From Triticum aestivum (lineage: Eukaryota > Streptophyta > Magnoliopsida > Poales > Poaceae), in the NCBI RefSeq assembly GCF_018294505.1, contig NC_057813.1, positions 320,935,191 through 320,999,190 on the forward strand: a stretch of DNA of 64,000 nucleotides. The letters are read 5' to 3'. Position numbers and translations under genes: made by a program. Below the pieces are notes generated by a model. It did no database searches and was not told the DNA's origin. It saw only the letters and a list, made by a program, of their open reading frames with translations. Shown piece after piece: positions 45,384 to 56,513 of the stretch (its first letter is position 1; each line of letters begins with the position of its first letter).

Positions 45384-46249
45384 TGTGCATTTCGGTCTGA
45401 CCGATTCACCATTTCGGTCACACCAAGATCACTAAGTTGATCTAGGTTTTCAACCTCGGTGCAACTGATTAGAACTTTTCAGTCACACCGAGTTGCAGTA
45501 ACTGCTTGCAGTTTTGCATCTCGGTGCCACCGAGTTGTTCCACTCGGTCACACCGATAGGGTCAGGCTATATATACCCCCGGGCCAAAATTTGGAAATTT
45601 TTCTGAAACCCCTTCGCCCGCGCACAGCCTGCTCTGCCTCCTCGGGTCTACGGATCGTCCTCCTCATCGCCAGCAACCTCTTGCCGCTGGTCTCCGCCAC
45701 CTTCAATGGGATTCTGCTCCGCTGTTGCCGCTGTTGCAAGTCCATCGCTGAACTAGGGTATGGATTTGAAACTTTGTGCTATCCTCACTCTGATTCCTAG
45801 CACATTGCATTGCCATGAATCTTGCCACGTTTGAAATCTTCCTATCCAGCAAAACTACTCCATAGATTAGTTTTGGATTGAAAAATTAGGGGTAGGTTTC
45901 CGCCGAATTCATCTCGGACCGACCGAGTTGTATAAATCGGTTCCACCGATTTCGCTTAGGCCATTGCACATGTGATTCTCGGTCCGACCGAGAATTGCAA
46001 ATCGGTGCGACCGAGATCGATTCTTTGTGAAACCCTAGCAGTCTCGGTGCCACCGAACTGTGACTCGGTCTGACCGAGTTCACTAGTTTAGGTTCCAAAA
46101 GCTGCTTCGGTATCACCGAGTTTACAAATCGGTAGCTCCGAAATGCTTTCTGCGGAAAATTAAAACTAAGTTTTTGATTCAATTTTTTGCAAAAACCTCT
46201 GTGCTTTGTGATGCTTATCTACCCTACCTCATCTACATCTATTCACAGG
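45384..46249 (+). promoter_or_regulatory. Internal LTR-like promoter and 5' UTR intron in element E
   Basis: From 45384 to 45560 the sequence has several CGGT...ACCGAG inverted repeats, then TATATATA at 45568-45575 in ggctatatatacccc, the same context as the LTR TATA box (3' LTR, 49700-49712). A candidate first exon (about 45600-45757) is followed by GT near 45759 and a pyrimidine-rich acceptor ctattcacag ending at 46249, 23 bp before the ATG of the cargo gene. A second group of the same palindromes lies in the putative intron (45910-46140). Interpreted as a second promoter; inferred from sequence. Confidence 0.55.
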
Positions 46250-46271
46250 GTCTGCTGTCAGAGTTTGCATC

Positions 46272-48321
46272 ATGTCAGATCAGAGTGACAGTCAGAACAA
46301 GTCTGAGGAGCAAGTTCAGATGAGTGAGGGCACTAGTCCCTCAAGCGGTTATGATGGCAGCAGGAGCACACCCAGCAATTTGCCAAAAGCTGCCACCAGG
46401 GCAAGGAAGAAGAAAACCTCAGATTCTGAAGATGAGGACTATGTGGCTGCTGAGGATGAGGCCACTTCTAAGAAAAAGGTACTAAAAAGGAGTATGAGCT
46501 GCTACCACCAAGCCAGGGATGCAAAAGAAGGCACCTGCCAGGAGAATTTCCCCTTCCAAACCTAGGAATGTTTCCACTGGTGAAACCATGAAGTTCACCA
46601 TTGAGTCTGATGAAGAAGCTGTTGGCCAGGATAAGAAGAAGAAGAGAGTCAGAACTACCACTGCCAAAGTACTTGGCAAGCCCTCTATGAGGAGATCTTC
46701 TGATGAGGAAGAAGAAGAGGAAGAGGATGCTGCACCATCTCCTAAAGCTCAGAAGCTAATGGGAGATGCAATCAAGTTAGGGGCTGCTCCATCTAAGCCC
46801 AAGTCTACTCCCAAGGCTGCTGCTGCACCCAAGCCTAAACCCAAGAGGAACACCAGGAACATACCTGCATCTAAGAAGAACAAGGCCCCAGTGCCTGAAG
46901 CTGCTGAAGAAGAAGATGAAGAATCTCTTGTGTTGAGAAAGTTGAAGCCCAAGATTCCTGATCACAATGATGCTCATCCAGTTGCTGAGGACATGCATAT
47001 CAGAAAGGATGCTCTACTGAGATTATGGAGACAGTCAGATCCTTATGTTGTAAGGAGAAGGACAGCAGTTGACTACCGATTCCACACAAACGAGCAACAG
47101 GATTTCTATGAAACCATTTTGCATGACAAGAATCCCATTGTGTGTGACATGAGGTGGATCAACTAGGAGTACATCAAGAAGAATGAATCTCACTATCCAG
47201 GAGTGTATGATAGCTTCAAGTCTTGTGGAGTTGATGACTTTGTTGCCCAGAAGCTCACCAAGTGGAATGATGAGCTCATTATGCAGTTTTACTCCACAGC
47301 TCACTTCTACCCAGATGGGAGGATTGCTTGGATGTCTGAGGGTACTAGGTACCAATCCACAGTTGAGGAATGGGCTGAGCTGATCAATGCCCCTAAGGAA
47401 TCTGAAGATGACTTGGATGTATATGGAGAAAAGAAGAAAGACCACAACTCTATGGCTCACATGTACAGAGAGATCCCAGACAAAGCTTTGGAAACTCACA
47501 AGCTTGGATCTGTGCACTTCATGTTGTCTGGTCTGCCTACTATCATCTGGATCCTTCATCACACATTGATACCCAAGTCTGGAGATCACAAGATGATCAG
47601 AGGTCATGCTATCAACTTGCTACACTTGTTTGATATACCTCAGAAATTCAAAGTCATGATCCTGATTGTGGAAACAATCAAGAGGACTGCAGCTGATCAG
47701 AAGAGGAGTTGTGGGTATGCTCCACACACTCAGGAGCTCATCAACTCAAAGATGGGCACAGGCACATATCTTTTCGACAAGGAGCATCTACCCCTATATC
47801 CTGAATTTGAAGACAACACTGTTGAGATGAATGAGGAAGAACCATCATCTATGCAAGCACATGAAAAGAGAGAGAAAGCAAGGGCAAAGAAAGCTGCTAA
47901 GATGCCAACTGCAGAAGAGGCATCTCAAGTGTTTCTGAAGAGCAAGCAAGACTAACTTGGCTACTTGATTGCCTCCACCTTGAGGTATGAGAAGGGCTTG
48001 GCCACCCTGACTCAAAACCAGGAGAGCTTGGAGAGAATCATATAGCAGAAGTTTTATGCACTTGATGTGAAAGTCACAGAAATACAAACTGTAGTTGAGC
48101 AACTTTAGGAGGAAGTGGAGGAGAAGAAGGGCAAGTCTACCACAGATGCATTTGCCAGAGTGCCCAGAGGTCAGAGATCTGCAGCAGTGCCTGTTCCAAA
48201 CACCAGAGCTACATCATCTGCACCAGCTGCTACAGCCTCAGTGCCCCCAGCTCCAGCTACATTAACTGATGCTTTCGTCCTTGGAGTCATCTCTACAGTA
48301 CCACATGAAGACCAAGCCTGA
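46272..48321 (+). pseudogene. Element E cargo gene, putative plant transposon protein-like
   Basis: The ATG at 46272 starts MSDQSDSQNKSEEQ. The N-terminal 250 residues are Ser/Lys/Glu/Ala/Pro-rich and probably disordered, with basic clusters (RARKKK, DKKKKRVR) that could serve nuclear import. A folded region follows (47000-47800) with QFYSTAHFYPDGRIAWMSEG and VHFMLSGLPTIIWILHHTLI, similar to the putative plant transposon protein class (PF20167-like, from memory). A Glu/Lys tail and a Pro/Ala/Thr-rich end complete it. Damage: a frameshift near 46500 and in-frame stops at about 47164, 47953, 48043 and 48106. It occupies the position where autonomous Sireviruses carry an env-like ORF. Confidence 0.6.
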
Positions 48322-48838
48322 GAGTCGATTAGTACTATGCATTTTTGAACTTTTTGGTAACTTGTTGCCAAAGGGGGTGAAAAATATATAGATCATAGGC
48401 TTCGAGAGAGAGTGTTGCTTTTTATCTCTCTTGCTTTTGGTGGTTGAACTTCTTTGTGTGTGCTTTGCTTGATACATTATGCCTTTTGTGATATACTTGG
48501 ATGATCATGTGTTTGATCATATGCTACCTTAATTCTTGTTGGATGACATTATCTTTCATATCCTTATATGATACTCACTTTGCTTGGTGATGAGTGCATG
48601 TGTTTAGTTATTATCATTTTTAGCGCTCCACCAAGATGTATGTGACATGGAAGAGTGGCCCATGATCCTAACTCATTGTGCATTTGCAGTCCAAAGCAAA
48701 TTTTCAAATAGTGCACAAATTTAGGGGGAGCTCTTACTTATCACATACTTCTCAAAGCAACGATGTTCTTTTAATCTTATTATCATTTGTCGAAGCTTTG
48801 ATCTATATGTTGTCAACCATTACCAAAAAGGGGGAGAT
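48322..48838 (+). other. Element E 3' untranslated region and polypurine tract
   Basis: Non-coding. It includes ttgccaaagggggtga at about 48366 and the main polypurine tract aaaaagggggaga at 48825-48837, immediately before the LTR. Repeated PPT-like words are characteristic of Sireviruses. Confidence 0.7.
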
Positions 48839-50514
48839 TGAAAGTGCAACTATCCCTAGGTGGTTTTGGTAATTCCTAACAACATATAGCTCATTGAGCT
48901 AATGCTATTTCAAGATAAATATTTCAGGAAAGCTCAATAATTGGCGTGGCATGGATGAGAAAAGTGGATCCCTCAAGATGCTAAGGACAAAAAGGATTGG
49001 CTCAAGCTCAAAGCACAAGACTCTACATTTTCTATTTTAGTGATCCAAGATCACATCGAGTCTATAGGAAAAGCCAATACTATCAAGGAGGGATGAGGTG
49101 TTGTTTAACGAGTTTCTTGCTCAAAGTGCTTAGTGATATGCTCCAAAGCCCTCAACTACTTTCTCACATCCACATATGACCTAAACCAAAAGTCAAACTC
49201 GGCCCCACCAAAACTATCTATCCGGCGCCACCGAGTTCAGATGTCATAGTCACAGCCACAAACCCTAGTCTTTTCGGTCTCACCGATAGGGATCTCGATC
49301 TCACTGAGATGGGGTTGCAATCTCTTTGTTTCCCTTCGTAACGTTTCGGTCAAACCGAGATGAGCGATCGGTCCCACTGAGATTGTAATGCAAATTCACT
49401 GTTTCCTTTTCGTAACATTTCGGTCTAACCGAGATGAGCGACTTGGTCCCACTGAGTTTGCCTGACCAACCCTCTATGTGTCCATTACCAAAATCGGTCT
49501 CACCGAGTTTGTGTAATCGGTCTCACCGAGATTACATTATGCCCTAACCCTAACCATATCAGTCCCACCGAGATGACATGTCGGTCCCACCGAAAATCCT
49601 AACGGTCACATTATTTCCTAAATCGGTACGACCGAGTTTCACGATTCGGTCCCACCGAGTTTGGTAAGTTGTGTGTAACGGTTAGATTTTGTGTGGAGGC
49701 TATATATACCCCTCCACCCACTCTTCATTCATGGGGAGAGCCATTAGAACGTGCCCACACTTCCAGTATACATTTTCTGAGAGAGAACCACCTACACTCG
49801 TGTTGAGGTCAAGATCTTCCATTCCTACCACATAAATCTTGATCTCTAGCCTTCCCCAAGTTGCTTTCCACTCAAATGTTCTTTCCACCAAATCCAAATC
49901 CTATGAGAGGGAGTTGAGTGTTGGGGAGACTATCTTTTGAAGCACAAGAGCAAGGAGTTCATCATCAACACACCATTTGTTACTTCTTGGAGAGTGGTGT
50001 CTCCTAGATTGGCTAGGTGTCACTTGGGAGCCTCCGACAAGATTGTGGAGTTGAACCAAGGAGTTTGTACGGGCAAGGAGATCGCCTACTTCGTAAAGAT
50101 CTACCCCTAGTGAGGCAAGTCCTTCGTGGGCGAAGGCCATGGTGGGATAAACAAGGTTGCTTATTCATGGACCCTTCATGGGTGGAGCCCTCCGTGGACT
50201 CGTGCAACCGTTACCCTTTGTGGGTTGAAGTCTCCATCAACGTGGATGTACGATAGCCACCTATCGGAACCACAGACAAAAAATCTCCGTGTCAACATTG
50301 CGTTTGCCTCCTCAAACTCCTCCCTTTACCTTCATATGCAATTGTTTTACATTCTGCTAATATACTCTTAGAGTTGCATGTGTAGGTTGATTGCTTGACT
50401 TATGCTAAGTTGCTAAAATCTGCCAAGAACTAAAATTGGGAAAAGGCTAGATTTTTATTTGGTCAAGTAGTCTAATCACCCCCTCCCCACTCTAGACATA
50501 CTTTCGATCCTACA
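48839..50514 (+). repeat. Element E 3' LTR
   Basis: It opens tgaaagtgcaactatcc and closes ttcgatcctaca (1676 bp), with the palindrome cluster at 49190-49670 and TATATATA near 49701. The target copy actag follows at 50515-50519. Confidence 0.93.
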
Positions 50515-50519
50515 ACTAG

Positions 50520-51008
50520 GGATTGTTTACATAAAGAAGCAATAAAGTAAGTATAGCGAGTGTGGAAAAGTGGTGGTAGGAGTTGCAGAATTGTCCCTAA
50601 GCAATTGACTACTTTACTAAACCGATAGCAAGTTTTATGTGGGAGAGGCATAAGCTAACATACTTTTTTTTCTTGGATCATATGCACTTATGATTGGATC
50701 TCTAGTAAGCATCTGCAACTACTAAAGATCATTAAGGTAAAACTCAACCATAGCATTAAAGTATCAAGTCCTCTTTATTCCCATACGCCACAACCCCCTT
50801 ACTCGGGTTTATGCTTCTGTCACTCAAGCAACCCACTATAAGCAAATCATGAACGTATTGCAACACCTTATAGCGGGAATCCCTCACGCTTGCGCGACAC
50901 GGAGAGCACCATAGGACATCAACATAACCACAAGCAAATTAAACCAATCATAGCAATTCACCAATTACCGATAGGACAACGAAAATCTACTCTGACATCA
51001 TAGGATGG
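50520..51008 (-). repeat. Element F 5' LTR, segment 2 of 3
   Basis: It continues the LTR from 1164 and matches 1660-2150 of the D LTR. It is cut at gatgg (51004-51008) by element G. Confidence 0.9.
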
Positions 51009-52602
51009 TGATACGTCTCCAACGTACCTATAATTTTTGATTGTTTCATGCTATTATATTACCCCTTTTGGATGTTTATGGGATTTATTTTACATATTTA
51101 TATCATTTTTGGGACTAACCTACTAACCGGAGGCCCAGCCCATATTGCTGTTTTTTTTCCTATTTCAGTATTTCGAAGAAAAGGAATATCAACCGGAGTC
51201 CAAACGGAATGAAACAGTCGGGAGCGTGATTTTTGGATTGTACGTGATTCGAAGAACTTGGAGTGCAAGTCAAGAAGCCAACGAGGCGGCCAGGAGATAG
51301 GAGGGCGTGCCCAGCCCTCCTGGGCGTGCCCAGCCCTCCTGGGCGTGCCCCCTATCTCCTGGGCCCCACGAGCGGCCACCGACGTACTTCTTCCTCCTAT
51401 ATATGCCCACTTACCCCAAAAAGATCCAGGGAGCCAACTAAAAACAATTTCCACCACCGTAACCTTCTATATCCGCGAGATCCCATCTTGGAGCCTTCGC
51501 CGGCGCTCCGCCGGAGGGGGAATCGACCTCGGAGGGCTTCTACATCAACACCATAGCCCCTCCGATGAGTTGTGAGTAGTTTACCACAGACCTTCGGGTC
51601 CATAGTTATTAGCTAGATGGCTTCTTCTCTCTTTTTGGATCGCAATACCATGTTCTCCCCCTCTCTTGGGGAGATCTATTCGATGTAACTCTTTTTGCGG
51701 TGTGTTTGTCGAGATGCGATGAATTGTGGGTTTATGATCAAGTTTATCTATGAGAAATATTTGAATCTTCTCTGAATTCTTTTATGTATGATTGAGTTAT
51801 CTTTGCAAGTCTCTTCGACTTATCAGTTTGGTTTGGCCTACTAGATTGATCTTTCTTGCCATGGTAGAAGTGCTTAGCTTTGGGTTCAATCTTGCGGTGT
51901 CCTTACCTAGTGACAGAAAGGGTTGCAAGGCACATATTGTATTGTTGCCATCAAGGATAAAAAGATGGGGTTTATATCATATTGATTGGGTTTATCCCTC
52001 TAAATCATGTCATCTTTCTTAATGCGTTACTCTGTTCTTATGAACTTAATACTCTAGATGCATGCTGGATAGCGGTCGATGTGTGGAGTAATAGTAGTAG
52101 ATGCAGGTAGGAGTCGGTCTACTTGTCGCGGACGTGATGCCTATATACATGATCATGCCTAGATAATCTCATAATTATTCGCTTTTCTATCAATTGCTCG
52201 ACAGTAATTTGTTCACCCACAGTAATACTTATGCTATCTTGAGAGAAGCCACTAGTGAAACCTATGGCCCCCGGGTCTATCTTTTATCATATAAGCTTTC
52301 AATCTACTTTTATTTGCATCTTTACTTTTTCCATCTATATTATAAAATACCAAAAATATATGTATCTTATCATACTATCTCTATCAGATCTCACTTTAGC
52401 AAGTGGCCGTGAAGGGATTGACAACCCCTTTATTACGTTGGTTGCAAGTTCTTTGTTTGTTTGTGTAGGTGCGTGGGACTTTTGAGGAGCCTCCTACTGG
52501 ATTGATACCTTGGTTCTCAAAAACTGAGGGAAATACTTATGCTACTTTGCTGCATCACCCTTTCCTCTTCAAGGAAAACTAACGCAAGCTCAAGACGTAG
52601 CA
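51009..52602 (+). repeat. Element G 5' LTR
   Basis: It opens tgatacgtctccaacgtacc and closes caagacgtagca. It contains a short tandem duplication of gcccagccctcctgggcgt near 51310-51347 that is absent from the 3' LTR and from A. Confidence 0.92.
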
Positions 52603-52613
52603 AGAAGGATTTC

Positions 52614-52631
52614 TGGCGCCATTGCCGGGGA
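52614..52631 (+). other. Element G primer binding site (tRNA-Asp)
   Basis: The site tggcgccattgccgggga lies 11 bp after the LTR and differs from the tRNA-Asp complement at one base. Confidence 0.88.
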
Positions 52632-52855
52632 GGTCTTCGCTCAAGTCAAGACATACCAAGTACCCTTCACGAACTCATCTCCCTCGCATTTACTTTATTT
52701 TCCATTTGCCTCTCGTTTTCCTCTCCCCCACTTCACCCTTGCCGTTTTATTCGCCCTCCCTTTCCCAATCTTCTCTTCTCTCTTTTGCTTGCCCTTTCAT
52801 TTGCTTGTTTGGTTGGAATAGATGCTTATTTATTGCTAAACAGAACCTAAGATCT

Positions 52856-53689
52856 ATGGATCCTCATTCTCTTGCTAATCTTTTTAAGAGATCCAATTAT
52901 GATGAACCAATTGCTAGTGAGTTTTGTGCACTAGATTATATTTATGAAGCTTTTCTCAAAATTTGTGAATCTGAAAATTATGATGAAGAAATTTATGAAG
53001 AGATTCACGATAACTCCTTGAATAAAAAGCATGATTGCAATGATTTTCCTATAAATTATCTTGATGTCAATTGTGCTAATAATATGCAAAACCCTAAGCT
53101 TTGGGATGCTAGTTTTGCTATGTCTACTACTTGTTTTAATGATCATGATTGGGGTGATTCTTCTTATAACCTTGAAAATTTATTTAAGCCCCATGATGAA
53201 TATGAGATTGATAATAGTGTTTGCAATAATATTGAAAGTGGGTTTGGAAGAGTGTCAACTTTAGATCCCACATATTTGGAGTATGTTCAATCTTATGATA
53301 TTTTTGATAAAAGTGGGTTCGGAAAGGTCATGACTTTAGTTAATGTTAATCCTACTATCTTGGCAGAGTGTCAACTTTGCATGCATGTGGATCATGTTGA
53401 GAATATGTTATGTGATAGTTATTTTGTTGAATTTGCTTATGATCTTACATGTAATTATTATGAGATAGGAAAATATGGTTGTAGAAATTTTCATGTTACT
53501 AAATTACCTCTCTTCATGCTGAGATTGCTATCATCTCTTTGTTCTTCCTTGCATATGCTAGTTTTTGCTTGCCTTGCTAATTTGTTTGCTTATAAGATGC
53601 CTATGCATAGGAGGTATGTTAGACTTGAGTGTGTTTGTCACATGTTTTATGATGCTCTCTTTGCGCTTCAATTCTTGTCTTTCATGTGA
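52856..53689 (+). CDS. Element G anonymous ORF, 277 aa, intact
   Basis: The ATG at 52856 (MDPHSLANLFKRSNYDEP) is chosen over an upstream in-frame ATG at 52622 because the upstream part is the CT-rich leader shared with A. The product is acidic and rich in Asp, Asn, Tyr and Cys, with segments such as CNYYEIGKYGCRNFHV near residues 195-215. A hydrophobic stretch of Leu/Ser/Phe (residues about 218-245) could span a membrane, and a basic end KMPMHRRYVRLE follows. The last part resembles the C-terminus of the element D ORF. I cannot assign a function. Confidence 0.55.
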   Translation: MDPHSLANLFKRSNYDEPIASEFCALDYIYEAFLKICESENYDEEIYEEIHDNSLNKKHDCNDFPINYLDVNCANNMQNPKLWDASFAMSTTCFNDHDWGDSSYNLENLFKPHDEYEIDNSVCNNIESGFGRVSTLDPTYLEYVQSYDIFDKSGFGKVMTLVNVNPTILAECQLCMHVDHVENMLCDSYFVEFAYDLTCNYYEIGKYGCRNFHVTKLPLFMLRLLSSLCSSLHMLVFACLANLFAYKMPMHRRYVRLECVCHMFYDALFALQFLSFM

Positions 53690-56513
53690 GCATCATTGAA
53701 ATCTCAATGCCTAACTAAAAAAGGCTTTAAAGAAAAGCGCTTTTTGGAAGACAACCCAATATTTTTCCTTACTGTTATTTAATAAATTTTGCATCTACCT
53801 TCTGTTTAGAAGTGTTTTTATGTTTTAGTTAGTGTTTGTGCCAAGTAGAACCTATAGGATAACCTATGATGATAGTTAATTTGATTCTGCCGAAAAACAG
53901 AAACTTTGCACGCACAAAATTAGTTTTTTTAAATCACAGAAACGTGATTTTGCGTTTATTCTTTTTGCTGCTGATCAATAGACAAATTTTCCAGGACTTC
54001 CTATTTTTGTAGTATTTTTAGAGTTCCAGAAGTTTGCGTTAGTTACAGATTGCTACAGACTATTCTTGACAGATTCTGTTTTCCGTGTGTTGTTTGCTTA
54101 TTTTGATGCATCTATGGCTAGTATTAAGTGATGTGAACCGTAGAGAACTTGGAATACAGTAGGTTTAACACCAAAATAAATAAAGAATGAGTTCATTACA
54201 GTACCTTATGTGGTGGGTTTTTTTTCTTTCACTAACGGAGCTTATAAGATTTCCTGTTGAGTTTTGTGTTGTGCAGTTTTCAAGTTTTGGGTAAAAATTT
54301 GATGGACTATGGAATAAGGAGTGGCAAGAGCCTAATCTTGGGGATGCCCAAGGAACCCCAAGATATTTAAGAATAGCCAAAAGCCAAAGCTTGGGGATGC
54401 CCCGGGAAGGCATCCCCTCTTTCGTCTTCGTTCATTGGTAACTTTACTTGGAGTTATATTTTTATTCGCCACATGATATGTGTTTTGCTTGGAGCGTCAT
54501 GTGTTATATTAGTATTTGCTTTTTAGTTTACCACAATAATCCTTGCTGTACACACCTTTTGGGAGAATCCCACTTGATTGAAATTTATTAGAATATGCTA
54601 TGTGCTTCACTTATATCTTTTGAGCTTGATAGTTTTTGCTCTAATGCTTCACTTATATCTTTTAGAGCACGACGGTGGCTTAATTTTGTAGAAATTGCTA
54701 GTCTCTCACGCTTCACTTATATTATTTTGAGAGTCTTTTAGAACATCATGGTATTTGCTATGGTTATAAAATTGGTCCTAGAATGGTAGGCATCCAAGTT
54801 GGGTATAATAAAAACTATCATAGAAAGTGAATTGGATGCTATGATTAATTTGATACTTGATAATTGTTTTGAGATATGGAGGTAGTGATATTAAAAATCA
54901 TGCTAGTTGGGTGATTATGAATTTAAAGAATGCTTGTGTTGAAGTTTCTGATTCCCGTAGCATGCACGTATGGTGAACCGCTTTGTGGTGAAGTTGGAGC
55001 ACAATTTTATTTATTGATTGTCTTCCTTATGAGTGGCGGTTGGGGACGAGCGATGGTCTTTTCCTACCAATCTATCCCCCTAGGAGCATGCGCGTAATAC
55101 TTTGTTTTTGATGACTTGTAGATTTTTGTAATAAGTGAGTTCTTTTGACTAATGTTGAGTCCATGGATTATACGCACTCTCACCCTTCCACCATTTCTAG
55201 CCTCTCTTGTGTCGCGCAACTTTCACCGGTACCATACACCCACCATATACCTTCCTCAAAACAGCCACCATACCTACCTATTATAGTATTTCCATAGCCA
55301 TTCCGAGATATATTTCCATGCAACTTTCCATCTTTCCGTTTATATGACACGCATCATCATTGTAATATTTCTCTTTGCATGATCATGTAGTTGACATCGT
55401 ATTTGTGGCAAGGCCACCTTCATAATTTTCATGCATGTCACTCTTGATTCATTGCATATCCCGGTACACCGCCGGAGGCATTCATATAGAGTCATATTTT
55501 GTTCTAGCCTTGAGTTGTAAATCAATAAAAGTGTGATGATCTTCATTATTAGAGCATTGTCCCAGTGAGGAAAGGATGATGGAGACTATGATTCCCCCAC
55601 AAGTTGGGATGAGACTTCGGACTTTACAAAAGAAAAAAAAGAGAAAGGCCAAAAAAAAGGGGAGGCCAAAGAAAAAAAATAAAAAAAAGAGAAAAAACAA
55701 AAGAAAAAAATGAGAGAAAAAGAGAGAAGGGATAATGCTACTATCCTTTTACCACACTTGTGCTTCAAAGTAGCACCATGATCTTCATGATAGAGAGTCT
55801 CCTATGTTGTCACTTTCATATACTAGTGGGAATTTTTCATTATAGAACGTGACTTGTATATTCCAATGATGGGCTTCCTCAAAATGCCCTAGGTCTTCGT
55901 GAGCAAGCAAGTTGGATGCACACCCACTTAGTTTCTTTTGTTGAGCTTTCATACATTTATAGCTCTAGTGCATCTGTTGCATGGCAATCCCTACTCACTC
56001 ACATTGATATCTATTAATGGGCATCTCCATAGCCCGTTGATACGCCTAGTTGATGTGAGACTATCTTATCCTTTTTTGTCTTCTCCACAACCACCATTCT
56101 ATTCCACATAAAGTGCTATGTCCATGGCTCACGCTCATGTATTGCGTGAAAGTTGAAAAAGTTTGAGATTACTAAAGTATGAAACAATTTCTTGGCTTGT
56201 CATCGGGATTGTGCATGATTAAATATTTTGTGTGATGAAGATAGAGCAATAGCCAGACTATATGATTTTGTAGGGATAACTTTCTTTAGCCATGTTATTT
56301 TGAGAAGACATGATTGCTTTGATTAGTATGCTTGAAGTATTACTATTTCTTATGTCAATATGAACTTTTATTTTGACTCATTTGGATCTGAACATTCATG
56401 CCGCAATAAAGAAAATTACATTGAGAATTATGCTAGGTAGCATTCCACATCAAAAAATCTATTTTTATCATTTACCTACTCAAGGACGAGCAGGAATTAA
56501 GCTTGGGGATGCT
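53690..56513 (+). other. Element G non-coding 3' region and polypurine tract
   Basis: Collinear with the 3' region of A. It contains cccggtacaccgccgg (55461-55476), a purine tract about 55620-55733, and the priming tract ending ttggggatgct at 56513. No gene is supported. Confidence 0.75.

Larger units (their letters stand above)
1165..50514 (+). mobile_element. Element E: Sirevirus-like Ty1/copia retrotransposon (Maximus-like), pol-less
   Basis: E is a plus-strand LTR element flanked by the 5-bp duplication actag (1160-1164 and 50515-50519) inside the LTR of F. Its 5' LTR is split by D into 1165-1430 and 38129-39531 (1669 bp in total). The 3' LTR is 48839-50514 (1676 bp). A methionine-tRNA primer site follows the 5' LTR, and a polypurine tract aaaaagggggaga precedes the 3' LTR. 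The internal region holds a UBN2-like gag with a zinc knuckle, then an extra gene in the 3' third. No protease, integrase, RT or RNase H of Copia type is visible, so mobility would have needed enzymes in trans. The palindrome-rich LTR, enlarged gag and 3' extra gene fit the Sirevirus lineage. The Maximus name is from memory. Confidence 0.88.
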
